A stretch of 64,000 bases of DNA from Limnoraphis robusta CS-951 (GTDB taxonomy: Bacteria; Cyanobacteriota; Cyanobacteriia; Cyanobacteriales; Microcoleaceae): contig NZ_LATL02000101.1 of NCBI RefSeq assembly GCF_000972705.2, positions 26,658 to 90,657 of the forward strand, in the 5' to 3' direction. This document shows, one piece after another, positions 9,384 to 18,684 of this stretch (position 1 is the first letter of the stretch; every line of letters begins with the position of its first letter). A program made the position numbers and the translations under genes. Under the pieces are notes generated by a model. That model was not told the origin of the DNA and searched no databases. It worked only from the letters and a program-made list of their open reading frames with translations.

Positions 9384-9509
9384 ATATTATGTCCGGTTGA
9401 TTAATTCTGTTATGGGGTGGGGCGGGTTTATCTCAATCTCGGAGTAGTGCTAAAGATATTGACTGAACCCGCCCCTACAGAATCATTATTGATTAGTCGG
9501 ACATGATAT
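9384..9509. mobile_element. MITE-like imperfect palindrome, ~126 bp
   Basis: The sequence begins atattatgtccggttgatt and ends gattagtcggacatgatat; the arms are imperfect reverse complements over about 45 bp, meeting at ggggcgggttta and tgaacccgcccc. A short non-complementary centre separates them and there is no ORF. This architecture is typical of a small non-autonomous inverted-repeat element. I did not identify a target-site duplication. Confidence 0.6.
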
Positions 9510-9520
9510 GACAATCTAAT

Positions 9521-9556
9521 TAAAAACCCGGTAACTCTTACGAAACCGGGTTTTTA
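9521..9556 (-). terminator. Rho-independent terminator of the TPP-enzyme gene
   Basis: Perfect 12-bp arms (taaaaacccggt and accgggttttta) surround a 12-nt loop, 36 bp past the minus-strand stop codon. On the minus strand the stem ends in a T-run. The arm sequence belongs to the CCCGGTTT hairpin family also seen near 14.24 kb. Confidence 0.75.
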
Positions 9557-9591
9557 GGCTTGATTATCGGACAAAATTTGTGAGTTAAAAC

Positions 9592-11805
9592 TTAGCCAAC
9601 CAACTCAACCGACCGTTTAACTAACGCCTCTGCGGTAATATTATTAAACGCCATCAACTGACCTGCACTCGCGGTTGTTTCGCCTCGTTTCCAAGCAAAA
9701 GTATCTCGTTTTGCGGTACTGCGTAACATAATCGGTTCTAACATCAAACTTGCGCCGCCTGTTACTCCAATTAACGCATCGCCGCCAAACATTTGTTCAA
9801 ACGCTTCATCGCTGAGAAACTCTCCGTCGGGTTCAGAACAACTCTCCCAAGCGACATCACTCGGACGGTACAAACGACGGGGATTAACCACTGAAACAAT
9901 CTTAGAACCAATGCCTTGAGATTGCAATTGTTCAGCCGCTTCATAAACCGGAATTAACGTCATGTCGCCAATAACCGCAAACACAACCATTTTTTCGCCG
10001 GGTATTTCTTGCAATGTTACCGCCCCATTTTCTAACGCTTGACGAGTTTGTTCAAAGGTTGTACGAATGGGTAAGGGTGACTTACTCGCAGTAATGGTAA
10101 TGCCCTTATTTTTGGTGGTTAACGCCCAGTCATAACACACCTGAATACTATTGGCATCCGTCGGGAATAGGGCGTATACATTGCCATTCCGCAGCATCGC
10201 CGCAAAATAGGCTTCAACTTCCGGGCGTTGGTGTGTCCAACCGTTGCGTCCCTGTTCTAACGCTCCTGCGGTAAATAATGTTATCGTTGAAGGCGTCAGA
10301 CGGCGTAACTCAGCCATCGCTTGGGTAACGGTTTGCCAAATGGGTAAACCATTGATCGCAAAAGACTCGTAAGAACACCACAGGCTACGCACACCCATTA
10401 ACGCTAAGGCTGCTGCTAGCCCCGCACAAGCGTCTTCACTCAGGGGTTCGTATACCTGACCGTTAGGCCCCTGAAAGTAGGTTTCATCGGTTGTCGGGTG
10501 AACAATTTTCAGGGCAACGTTAATATTATTGATACCGGATGCGGCGTTACCGTCGGCGTTGGTGATGATAAATTTCGGATCATGTTGTCCAACGTAGCCG
10601 ACTAACTCTCCCATTGCGGTAGTAGCGACTTGTTTATCTCCAGCGACGGCAAATTCTTTCAGGGGAATAGTCCCTAAGTCGGCTAAAGGATATTCAAACT
10701 CAGTGACAACGGTTTTAGAAGCTGGCCCACCAGACGCCCGTACTACGTTTGTTCTCACCAGTTCCCACACTTCAGGCGGAAGGGCGCGTTGTTTCAAGGC
10801 TTCGATGATATGGGGACTGTCGAGGGTATCTTGAGGATAGAGGTTATGGGACTTAGAACCCCGTGCGTGAACCCCCGCGCCTTTGAGTTGTTTGATAATA
10901 AAGATGGTGAGTTTACCGCCCAGCGCCGACTTGGCGGCTTGATCCATTCCCGTTAAAACGGCTTGGGGAAATTCGATCCGTTTTTGGAAGGAAAAAGCCG
11001 TACTATCAACATAATCCCCCGGTTGGTTTTGATCATCGAAGTCTTTGGCATCGACTAAAATCACCTCGGCGAAACCGTTGCCTTTCCAGTAGGCGATCAT
11101 TTCGGCGCTGGTTTTGGTGGAGACCATGCTATGATGCTCCTGGCTGTAGCCATTCCACACCAATACGGGTAAGAAGTTCGTGACTTCTGGGTAAGCGGTG
11201 TTAAAGTGGGCAATACTGCTAACGGGGTAAGGTTCACCCATCCCGCCATCTCCCAAGGTGAAGGGAAACAGGGTGTCCCGGTGTAACATCGCGGCAGCCA
11301 TCGCAAAATGTTGTCCTTGTCCGAGGGGGCCTGCGGGGTTGAGTAAGCCGGGAATGTAGCCGGAAAGGTGGCCAAGGAGTCCGTGCATTTCTCGGAAGCG
11401 ATCGCGCATTTGTTGGACGGTGAAAATGTCCATGTCTTCTAAAGAGCGATCGATAAACATCGCACTGTAAAATCCGGGTGCATGATGCCCCACTTCCGTC
11501 ATAATATTTTTATGACCTAACATGACCAAGCTGGCGTAGGCTTCGGCTTGGCTAGCAAAACCGCCTGGATGTCCAGAGGCTTTACTGGCAGTCACTTGTA
11601 GGATGAGGTAACGCAGGGCGTCGGCGTATAATAACGTTTGATAGGCGGCGGCGGTATCGCTGGGATCACTGATGGATACACTGCCTTCGGCGATAACAGG
11701 GGTTTTCCCGTAGGTGTCAAATTCAGGAAAAGTCTCACTAAAATACTGAACTCCTTCGCAAAACTCCGGTGTAGCTGATGTGGGTTTTGAAGCGGCTACT
11801 GTCAT
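9592..11805 (-). CDS. Transketolase/phosphoketolase-like thiamine-diphosphate enzyme
   Basis: The 737-residue protein has a TPP-binding domain with GHPGGFASQAEA, GLLGHLSGYIPGLL and the Mg-TPP segment GDGGMGEP, then a pyrimidine-binding and C-terminal domain (ITNADGNAASG, YEPLSEDACAGLAAALAL, LWCSYESFAINGLP, RNGWTHQRPEVEA). It probably splits or transfers ketose phosphates in central carbon metabolism. The middle and C-terminal motifs resemble phosphoketolases, but it is shorter than classical Xfp (~800 aa) and the N-terminal motifs are closer to transketolase, so I leave the exact reaction open. Start ATG at 11805; a terminator follows the stop. Confidence 0.85.
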   Translation of the reverse strand: MTVAASKPTSATPEFCEGVQYFSETFPEFDTYGKTPVIAEGSVSISDPSDTAAAYQTLLYADALRYLILQVTASKASGHPGGFASQAEAYASLVMLGHKNIMTEVGHHAPGFYSAMFIDRSLEDMDIFTVQQMRDRFREMHGLLGHLSGYIPGLLNPAGPLGQGQHFAMAAAMLHRDTLFPFTLGDGGMGEPYPVSSIAHFNTAYPEVTNFLPVLVWNGYSQEHHSMVSTKTSAEMIAYWKGNGFAEVILVDAKDFDDQNQPGDYVDSTAFSFQKRIEFPQAVLTGMDQAAKSALGGKLTIFIIKQLKGAGVHARGSKSHNLYPQDTLDSPHIIEALKQRALPPEVWELVRTNVVRASGGPASKTVVTEFEYPLADLGTIPLKEFAVAGDKQVATTAMGELVGYVGQHDPKFIITNADGNAASGINNINVALKIVHPTTDETYFQGPNGQVYEPLSEDACAGLAAALALMGVRSLWCSYESFAINGLPIWQTVTQAMAELRRLTPSTITLFTAGALEQGRNGWTHQRPEVEAYFAAMLRNGNVYALFPTDANSIQVCYDWALTTKNKGITITASKSPLPIRTTFEQTRQALENGAVTLQEIPGEKMVVFAVIGDMTLIPVYEAAEQLQSQGIGSKIVSVVNPRRLYRPSDVAWESCSEPDGEFLSDEAFEQMFGGDALIGVTGGASLMLEPIMLRSTAKRDTFAWKRGETTASAGQLMAFNNITAEALVKRSVELVG

Positions 11806-12081
11806 GTTTTATACCCTAAAAATTTGACGGTCATTGAATCAATTTAAGGTTTATTTTACAATCGATGGGGACTTAATCCAATTACATCTACTTTGTTCAG
11901 GGATAATCTGAGATAATCTTATTAAATCAAATTAAGTTGGAGGATGGCGATCTCTAGTGTTGAGGGTGGATGCGGTTTTCCTGAACTGAGTTAAAGATTC
12001 AGCCTGTGACAGCCTTATGAGCTAAGTCAATATTTCTATTTTTGAAGAAAAGGTTATAGTTTTGCAGCGAGTCATTGATTT

Positions 12082-12687
12082 ATGCCTTACAGCCAATTTA
12101 GTCTCGAACAAATAAAGTTAAATTTTGGCATAGAAATTCGCGAAAAATTCGGTATCTTTGCCCAGACTTCATCGGTTTATTATAGTCCGTTATTAACTCA
12201 AGTATTAGAAAATTATGTTCCTTTAGCACTCGAAATCGATACAGAAAAATCGCGTTCTGAATATATTGTCGCTCCCATTTTATTTGAATTCAAAAGCCAA
12301 CTCAAAAATAAAATTAGTTTATTTTCGGGTAAAGAATTTACAGTAGATGCAGAAAAAGGGTTAAGTGGGTTTTGTGATTTTTTGATTAGTTATTCTCCGG
12401 ATCAACTGATGATCGAAGTTCCGATTATTTTAATTGTTGAAGCACAAAATGACAATATCCTATCAGGCTTAGGTCAATGTATGGCGCAAATGTTAGCCGC
12501 CCAGCTTTTTAACCAGCGTCATCAGCAGAATATTAAAACCATTTATGGTTGTGTGACAACGGGGACAAACTGGAAATTTCTACAACTCACCGATCAGAGA
12601 ATAGAAATCGATTTGAATGAATACTTTCTCAGCAATATTGGTCAAGTTTTAGGGATTTTACACTATTTCGTTGAACAAGTTGAGTGA
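12082..12687 (+). CDS. Hypothetical protein, possible PD-(D/E)XK-like fold
   Basis: The protein is 201 residues with no signal or membrane segment. The pattern GFCDFLIS, a 12-residue gap, then ILIVEAQNDN followed by GLGQCMAQMLAAQ resembles the D...E-x-K core of restriction-like nuclease folds, with Gln in place of the usual Lys. I recognise the layout from unnamed cyanobacterial proteins. It stands alone, convergent with the broken xisI gene. Nuclease activity is not established. Confidence 0.65.
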   Translation: MPYSQFSLEQIKLNFGIEIREKFGIFAQTSSVYYSPLLTQVLENYVPLALEIDTEKSRSEYIVAPILFEFKSQLKNKISLFSGKEFTVDAEKGLSGFCDFLISYSPDQLMIEVPIILIVEAQNDNILSGLGQCMAQMLAAQLFNQRHQQNIKTIYGCVTTGTNWKFLQLTDQRIEIDLNEYFLSNIGQVLGILHYFVEQVE

Positions 12688-12713
12688 AGGATGAATGATG
12701 AATTGTGTTTAAA

Positions 12714-13068
12714 TTAAGTCGAAGCAAATTCTGTCAAACCCCTTTTACTCGGATGATGGAAACCCAACACAATCTGATTTTGAGGGATTCCTTCAGACAG
12801 CAAATCATCAACAACACATAAATTTGTTGAATCTTCTTCAACCCAAACCTTGCCATCTTTAATACAAATATAGATGATGATATGTTGTACTAGCTTCTTA
12901 TCCTCCCATTCCATTGCGAAACCAAAGATATTGATCTCGAATTTCATCAAAAGCAAGGCGATCCCTGACCTCAAATTTTTTGGGAGCCTTGACTTGAGCA
13001 ACTGTCATCTGATAATATTCAGTTAGGATTTTTTTGATAATCTTGCGATATTTTTCTGGATTTTGCAT
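12714..13068 (-). pseudogene. xisI: xisI-like gene with a one-base frameshift
   Basis: Two minus-strand frames together make a full XisI-family protein (fdxN-element excision controlling factor). The first runs from ATG at 13068, after a gaggag Shine-Dalgarno, reading MQNPEKYRKIIKKILTEYYQ to FDEIRDQYLWFRNG and then a premature stop. The second continues WEDKKLVQHIIIYICIKDG, WVEEDSTNL, GIPQNQIVLGFHHP to the stop at 12714. Removing one A from ggaatggg near 12904-12908 restores RNGWEDKK, the expected family sequence. The usual xisH partner is absent. It could be a true mutation or a sequencing error. Confidence 0.8.
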
Positions 13069-13094
13069 TGAACGCTCTCCTCGATTAAAGAAGA

Positions 13095-14042
13095 TCAAGC
13101 AGCAACCGTTTCTTCAAGTTTGGGAATTTCATAACTCAAGAAATCATAAGCTAAATCTGTATTCGGAAAAATCGATCTGGCTTCTTTTAACAAATCCTCG
13201 AGTAAAATCGCATTTCCCGGCGCGTAACGGGGGCTAAAATGCGTCATAATCAACTTTTTGACTCCCCCCATCAACGCCACTTGTGCCGCCATTGTAGAGG
13301 TCGAATGCAAGCGTTGAAAAGCCAGTTCTGCATCTTGATGAGCAAAGGTTGCTTCGTGAACTAAAACATCCGCATCTTTCGCCAATTCTACCGCACTGTC
13401 ACAAAAAACCGTATCGGTACAATAAACAAATTTACGTCCGGGGATCGGTTCACCACAGAGTTGAGAACCGTTAATTTTTCGACCATCAGGTAACGTGACA
13501 ACTTCTCCCTGTTTGAGTTTGGCATAAATTGGCCCCGGTGGAATGCCTAGCGCGGTTGCTTTCTCCACATTAAACCGTCCGGGTTTATCTTTTTCAGTAA
13601 TGCGATAACCAAACGCCGTGACTCGATGTTTTAAAGGCTGACAACTAACAATATATTCATCATCTTCATAAACCACTCCAGGCTGAACCGGATGCACTGC
13701 AAAGGGATAAGAAATATGAGTCTGTGAGAAACGCAAACAGGCTTGCAGATAGTCTTCCAGTCCCGGTGGCCCGTACAAGTCAATGCGTTTGACATTTCCC
13801 GCTAAACCACAACTGGCTAACAGTCCCGCCAACCCAAACACATGATCCCCGTGCATATGCGTCACGAAAATGCGGCTAATTTGGCTAACTTTGAGATCGC
13901 TGCGTAGAAATTGATGTTGGGTTCCTTCACCGCAGTCAAACAGCCAGAGTTCCGCCCGTTGCGGTAAACGTAGGGCTATACTCGAAACATTTCGCGATCG
14001 CGTTGGTACACCTGAACTCGTTCCTAAAAAAGTAATCTGCAA
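13095..14042 (-). CDS. rnz: Ribonuclease Z
   Basis: The 315-residue metallo-beta-lactamase-fold enzyme trims 3' trailers from tRNA precursors. It has [19 protein letters not shown], the zinc motif THMHGDH, the tRNA-binding flexible-arm region ([16 protein letters not shown]), VHEATF and the final metal motif MTHFSPRY. Length and order match bacterial long RNase Z. It starts at ATG 14042 and ends 26 bp before the xisI relic. Confidence 0.95.
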   Translation of the reverse strand: MQITFLGTSSGVPTRSRNVSSIALRLPQRAELWLFDCGEGTQHQFLRSDLKVSQISRIFVTHMHGDHVFGLAGLLASCGLAGNVKRIDLYGPPGLEDYLQACLRFSQTHISYPFAVHPVQPGVVYEDDEYIVSCQPLKHRVTAFGYRITEKDKPGRFNVEKATALGIPPGPIYAKLKQGEVVTLPDGRKINGSQLCGEPIPGRKFVYCTDTVFCDSAVELAKDADVLVHEATFAHQDAELAFQRLHSTSTMAAQVALMGGVKKLIMTHFSPRYAPGNAILLEDLLKEARSIFPNTDLAYDFLSYEIPKLEETVAA

Positions 14043-14235
14043 AATTCGCGCCTCCCGCTATCAAGCCAACTGTAGTACAGATCGAAAGTTGATCCTGTTT
14101 AGATTTTACCTTCTACCGTGACTGACAACGGGCGATCGTAACCGTAAAGTGATTTATCTTTAATGCCAGACCTCAAACTGCGATCGCCATATAAAGATTT
14201 TATAGCGGTATGGGTGATTGATCGGGTACCCCGCC

Positions 14236-14303
14236 AAAAACCCGGTTTCTTTAACAATACACCGAAGCCAATTTCAGAAAGCCGTAGAAGAAACCGGGTT
14301 TTT
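14236..14303. repeat. Hairpin repeat with perfect 16-bp arms
   Basis: aaaaacccggtttctt at 14236-14251 pairs exactly with aagaaaccgggttttt at 14288-14303, with a 36-nt loop. It lies between the rnz start and a pseudogene, where no terminator is needed on the plus strand. The same core occurs at 9521-9556 and near 6392. Such CCCGGTTTC hairpins are dispersed in cyanobacterial genomes. Confidence 0.75.
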
Positions 14304-14334
14304 TAGTCTCTGCTGTTGTTTTTCGGTTGAGTTA

Positions 14335-14457
14335 AGTTCGTCGAGGTTGCGATCGCCACTCGGGAAAAAATTCAACTTGATTTTGAACCCGTTCTAACTG
14401 AAAATTATCGATTCAATACCGGAGATTAATGTCTTGAGCGGAAACTGTTTGAACCAT
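14335..14457 (-). pseudogene. N-terminal remnant of an HsdR-like restriction subunit
   Basis: Minus-strand translation from ATG at 14457 reads MVQTVSAQDINLRY, a TGA stop, then IDNFQLERVQNQVEFFPEWR in the same frame before similarity ends. The MVQT...NFxL...FFPEWR pattern matches the start of cyanobacterial type I restriction (R) subunit-like proteins as I know them. Only ~40 codons survive, with an internal stop; the rest of the gene is gone. Confidence 0.5.
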
Positions 14458-14646
14458 GACTTTAGACAATGATTTTTAATCCTAATATTAGTATCCAGCT
14501 TTTTACTCTTTTCCATTATTCTAGTCTCAATAGCGATCGCCTGACTGCTATTGTCAGCTAATCTACTTGACTGACTATTACCCCAAACTAGAACTAACGA
14601 TTATAATTTCCTCATTGTAGTGTTTAATCACTGAAGCAAGCAAGGC

Positions 14647-15891
14647 TCAAAATTTCTCAATCATAAATTGAGCTAATCTATCATATTCATGATCCATTTT
14701 TTTCATTAAGTCTGTTTGGTTTCGCGCCCAAGTACCACGACCAACACTCTCACGTGTAGGTTTTCTTTCTGGTAAATATTTTATTGGAACATTTTGAACA
14801 ATGCTATCAGGAGCCATCACATTCAAGTCTTCAATGCTTGCAACAGGTTCTTGATTTATAAAATTTGGAACAGCAGAATATGTCTCTATATTCTTAAGCA
14901 TAGGTATCAATTTTTCATTAATAGCGGTTTTCACTTTTTCAAATTGAGCTTGATCTGCTCCCGTTTTCGCAATTTCTTCAGTACCAGTCCTTTTCCGGGT
15001 ATCAAATCCATTAAAGATCCAACCTCCAAACTTTGGTTGACCTTTTGTCGGTATTACTTTATCATACGAATTGGTTTGAAGATAGCGTAATTTACCTTGT
15101 TCCCAATCCTCTATAAAACTAGGCAATACTTGACCAATCAAGCCAACACAATATGCAGAGAAAAGATCAGGTGTACATGGAACAAGAAAGTAGTTTGACG
15201 AATAAAGAGCAGCCCGAACAAGAGTATTAAATGATGGAGGTAAATCTATCAGAGCAAAATCATATTTTTTATTAAACTTTCTTTCCACGGCATCAATTAA
15301 GCTTGAGGGCATGAGAAAGCGGTATAAACCTGATCCCCCAATTACGTCAGTTCCTACATTAAGAACATCAGAAAACCTATTAAGCCAGAAATCACCAGGT
15401 ACAATGTCAAGATTTTCATTTCTAGCATTTTTAGGTCGAGTGATATAAGGATCTCCTGGTGCGCTTTGTGTAATGTATGGCAGAGCGAAAGCACGAATTG
15501 TTCGACCATAGGGTTGTTCTTCTGAACTTTCTAAATATGATGAGAATTCTTCATCGCCCAATGCAGCAATAGACAGATTACATTGAGGATCAAAATCAAT
15601 TGCCAATACCTTTTGACCTTGTTCTGCTAACGAGGTTGCTAAATTCCAAATTGTGGTTGTTTTACCAACACCACCTTTGTTATTGAATAATGCAATCACT
15701 TTCACCATTTTTCCTTCCTTTTTTCTAAGCCAATGCAGAATTTGTGTCCGTTGGAAAACTGGGCCAGACTGTAACTGCTTCACAGGAGCAGGAAAGTCTG
15801 CATACCTTTTTCTCCAATTTCCTACAGCAGCAGAGCTAACACCTGCCAGTTGAGCTATTTCATAGAGTCCAATCAAATCATCATTTTGCAT
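14647..15891 (-). CDS. HTH-ParA fusion, partition-type ATPase
   Basis: The 414-residue protein begins with a ~60-residue helix-turn-helix (LYEIAQLAGVSSAAVGNWRK) and continues as a ParA/MinD-like ATPase with the deviant Walker A KGGVGKTTT (about residues 72-80), Walker A' (AIDFDPQCNLS) and Walker B (DFALIDLPPSF). ParA proteins with an N-terminal HTH usually repress their own promoter and position DNA or protein cargo. Three identical-type palindromes lie directly upstream. No parB-like gene is adjacent, so it may be a stray plasmid gene or a cargo-positioning ATPase. An internal ATG (residue 62) could give an ATPase-only form. Confidence 0.85.
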   Translation of the reverse strand: MQNDDLIGLYEIAQLAGVSSAAVGNWRKRYADFPAPVKQLQSGPVFQRTQILHWLRKKEGKMVKVIALFNNKGGVGKTTTIWNLATSLAEQGQKVLAIDFDPQCNLSIAALGDEEFSSYLESSEEQPYGRTIRAFALPYITQSAPGDPYITRPKNARNENLDIVPGDFWLNRFSDVLNVGTDVIGGSGLYRFLMPSSLIDAVERKFNKKYDFALIDLPPSFNTLVRAALYSSNYFLVPCTPDLFSAYCVGLIGQVLPSFIEDWEQGKLRYLQTNSYDKVIPTKGQPKFGGWIFNGFDTRKRTGTEEIAKTGADQAQFEKVKTAINEKLIPMLKNIETYSAVPNFINQEPVASIEDLNVMAPDSIVQNVPIKYLPERKPTRESVGRGTWARNQTDLMKKMDHEYDRLAQFMIEKF

Positions 15892-15914
15892 GATTTTTCA
15901 TAGCAGATTTTGGT

Positions 15915-15987
15915 GTGAACTTTATTCACAAATCTATTGTGAACGGAATTCACAAACCTGTCAAGTGTTTTCGTGAACTTTATTCAC
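15915..15987. promoter_or_regulatory. Three palindromic operator sites upstream of the HTH-ParA gene
   Basis: The 15-bp palindrome gtgaa-N5-ttcac occurs three times: 15915-15929 (centre cttta), 15939-15953 (centre cggaa) and 15973-15987 (centre cttta). Start-to-start spacings are 24 and 34 bp. The sites begin 24 bp upstream of the ATG of the HTH-ParA gene. They are probable operators for autoregulation by its HTH domain, which is inference. Confidence 0.75.
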
Positions 15988-16169
15988 AACCGACTGATTT
16001 GCCATAGAATCTTGAAGGTGACTGCAAAAAATTCAAACTGAAAAAGATGGTCATTTCTAACCATTTGACTACAGGTGGAGATTCTTCTCGAAGGGGTTAG
16101 AATATTTCAGCGAAGTGTTCGGTAAGATAGGGGTTGCTGTACCCACAGAATACAACTCTCAGATCTTAG

Positions 16170-17321
16170 ATGATGAACTCTGGATTATTTTTGACGGGTC
16201 TTGTAATTTATCCCCTGCGACGAATTAAACAATATGGCTGGGTTTCCCTGCTGTTGTGGTTGTTGATGGTTGCACCCGCCCAGGCGGCTGTGTTGTTGCG
16301 TGTTGCTGTCACTCAAGAAGCCGATCAGGTGAAAGTCGGGAGTTCAACCCAAGCCGTTGTCCGTAATGCCAATGGTCAAACTTTAGGACAAATTTCTCCC
16401 CAAGGGGGGTTAATTGCAAAACCCAACTCAGGAAACATTTCTTTGGGTCAATGGAAAGGAAGTCAACTCTGGATCGAACCCACCGGAAATGGTCATGTTT
16501 GGATCGCTGAAGGCTGGTATCGGGGACGGGTGTTATTAGTTCCGCGAAATGGCGGGATCACCGCAGTTAACTATGTCGATCTCGAACAATACCTTTACAG
16601 CGTGTTAGGGGCCGAAATGGATGGCGGTTGGCCACTCGAAGCCTTGAAAGCCCAAGCGGTAGCCGCCCGAACCTACGCCCTTTACCAGCGAGAACGCAGT
16701 AATGGGGTTTATGATTTAGGGGATGACCAAAGTTCTCAGGTTTATAAAGGGTTAGCAACCGAGTCGGGCGGCACTCAAGCCGCAGTCAGGGCGACAGCCG
16801 GACAAGTCTTAACCTATAACGGTCAAATGATTTTAGCAGCCTTTCATTCCTCCTCGGGGGGACATACGGAAAATGTGGAGGATGTTTGGGATGATGCCTT
16901 GCCTTATTTGCGGGGCGTACCGGACTATGACAAGGGTTCACCCGTGTTTGAATGGACGAAGACGTTTTCTCAAGCTGAACTGTCTGGGCGCCTTTCTGGA
17001 GTGGGTAAAATTGTCTCAATGACACCGGAACGCACAACGGCATTTGGAAGTATTTTGTCAATGAAAGTCGTCGGGGAGGGCGGGACTCGAACGATGACGG
17101 GAGAAGCGATCGCCGAAGCTTTAGGACTGAGAAGCACTCGGTTTCGGGTCAACCGCCAACCCAATTCTACAAATTTTACCGTAGTTGGCAGGGGTTTTGG
17201 GCATGGTGTAGGCTTGAGTCAATGGGGGGCTTATAATTTGGCAAGAGCCGGATACACCTATTATCAAATTCTCATGCACTATTACCGCAATACGAGTTTG
17301 GCAAAAGTTCGAGTCCAATAG
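16170..17321 (+). CDS. SpoIID/LytB-domain protein
   Basis: The 383-residue protein has an N-terminal signal or anchor helix (WVSLLLWLLMVAPAQA) and a SpoIID domain (YLYSVLGAEMDGGWPLEALK, AQAVAARTYALYQ, AAFHSSSGGHTENVEDVW, GRGFGHGVGLSQWGA). SpoIID-family proteins cleave or remodel peptidoglycan glycan strands lacking stem peptides, or enhance amidases; a cell-wall role outside the cytoplasm is expected. Start may be 16170 or the next ATG at 16173. The kinase gene follows 30 bp later on the same strand. Confidence 0.9.
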   Translation: MMNSGLFLTGLVIYPLRRIKQYGWVSLLLWLLMVAPAQAAVLLRVAVTQEADQVKVGSSTQAVVRNANGQTLGQISPQGGLIAKPNSGNISLGQWKGSQLWIEPTGNGHVWIAEGWYRGRVLLVPRNGGITAVNYVDLEQYLYSVLGAEMDGGWPLEALKAQAVAARTYALYQRERSNGVYDLGDDQSSQVYKGLATESGGTQAAVRATAGQVLTYNGQMILAAFHSSSGGHTENVEDVWDDALPYLRGVPDYDKGSPVFEWTKTFSQAELSGRLSGVGKIVSMTPERTTAFGSILSMKVVGEGGTRTMTGEAIAEALGLRSTRFRVNRQPNSTNFTVVGRGFGHGVGLSQWGAYNLARAGYTYYQILMHYYRNTSLAKVRVQ

Positions 17322-17351
17322 TGAACAGATGTTCGGCCTGAGTCTTCTAAA

Positions 17352-18581
17352 ATGGCTGATGTACTGACGTTGACGCTACTTGATCCACAGTATAAAACTC
17401 CTCAAAGGCAGTGGAAATTTGAGGATCAATCTGTGATTGAGATCGGACGGGCTTCAGACAATCAAGTTGTGATTGTTGATCCGTTGGTGTCTCGTTATCA
17501 TTTGCAACTTCGCAAACTGAGTGATGATCCGATCAAATGGATGTTAGTCAATAAAGGAACAAATGGCACCTTTGTCAATGGGGTTTTAACCTCTCAAGCT
17601 GTGATCACGGAGGGGACTTTTATTGAGTTAGCCAAGGGCGGGCCTCTGCTACAACTAAATTGGCAAGTTATTCGTCCGGTTTCTATCGCCAATTCTTCCG
17701 GCTGTACTCATGCGGGAAATCCACCGAACAATTTATTTTGTATTCACTGTGGTCAACCGACTCATGTTGAGCGAATCATCCGCAATTACCAAGTTCTGCG
17801 GACTTTAGGACAGGGCGGAATGGGAACGACGGCGATCGCTTGGAATCCGAAATTGGGCTTGACAGGTTCTAGTAATACCCAAATTCCAACTTTGGTTGTT
17901 CTCAAGGAAATGAACGCAGATATGGCACAAATAGCCAAAGCCCAAGAACTGTTTGAACGAGAAGCCCGAACCCTGAAAGCGTTAAATCATGGGGGAGTTC
18001 CTCGGTTTTACGATTTTTTTGTGGAAGGGGGGAAGAAATATTTGGCGATGGAAATGATTCATGGTCAAGATTTAGAGAAGATCGTACAGCAGCGCGGGCC
18101 TGTTACACCCCAACAGGCGATCCATTGGATGATGCAAACCTGTGAGGTGTTAAGCTATCTTCATGTTCAAGATCCGCCGATCATTCACCGAGATATTAAA
18201 CCCGCGAATTTGCTTTTGCGAAGTCGAGATCAGCGCATCGTTGTACTTGATTTTGGGGCGGTTAAAGAGATTGGAACTCCTCCCGGAACCCGCATCGGTG
18301 CGGAGGGATATAGCGCCCCAGAACAGGACCGAGGACAGCCTCTGACGCTTTCTGATCTCTATGCAGTGGGTTCAACCCTGATTTTTTTGTTAACCGCCGA
18401 AAGTCCCCTAAATTTTTATGGCAAACGAGGCAGTAGCTATGGCTTTAATTTGGAAAGCGTTCCCACCATTACCCCTCAACTGCGGATGGTGATTGAAAAA
18501 GTCACCGAACATCGACCTCGCGATCGCTATCCTAATGCTCAACACCTCTGTGATGCCCTGCAAGCTTGCCTGAATGGATGA
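17352..18581 (+). CDS. FHA-domain serine/threonine protein kinase
   Basis: The 409-residue protein combines an FHA domain (~25-100; IGRASDNQVVIVDPLVSRYH, NKGTNGTFVNG), a short zinc-ribbon-like segment with paired cysteines (FCIHCGQ), and a Hanks-type kinase (glycine loop LGQGGMG, VLKEM lysine, catalytic HRDIKPANLLL, DFGAVKE, APEQ). All catalytic residues are present. FHA domains bind phosphothreonine, suggesting self- or partner-recognition. No membrane segment is visible. It follows the SpoIID-like gene closely, so the two may be co-expressed. Confidence 0.93.
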   Translation: MADVLTLTLLDPQYKTPQRQWKFEDQSVIEIGRASDNQVVIVDPLVSRYHLQLRKLSDDPIKWMLVNKGTNGTFVNGVLTSQAVITEGTFIELAKGGPLLQLNWQVIRPVSIANSSGCTHAGNPPNNLFCIHCGQPTHVERIIRNYQVLRTLGQGGMGTTAIAWNPKLGLTGSSNTQIPTLVVLKEMNADMAQIAKAQELFEREARTLKALNHGGVPRFYDFFVEGGKKYLAMEMIHGQDLEKIVQQRGPVTPQQAIHWMMQTCEVLSYLHVQDPPIIHRDIKPANLLLRSRDQRIVVLDFGAVKEIGTPPGTRIGAEGYSAPEQDRGQPLTLSDLYAVGSTLIFLLTAESPLNFYGKRGSSYGFNLESVPTITPQLRMVIEKVTEHRPRDRYPNAQHLCDALQACLNG

Positions 18582-18684
18582 ATCAGTCTCAATGCTCGTG
18601 ATCATTGACGATTTCAAAAGACTTAACGACATCCCAACACCCTGTTAACAATTGGCGATTGATTGATGTTGAGATGCTTTAGAT

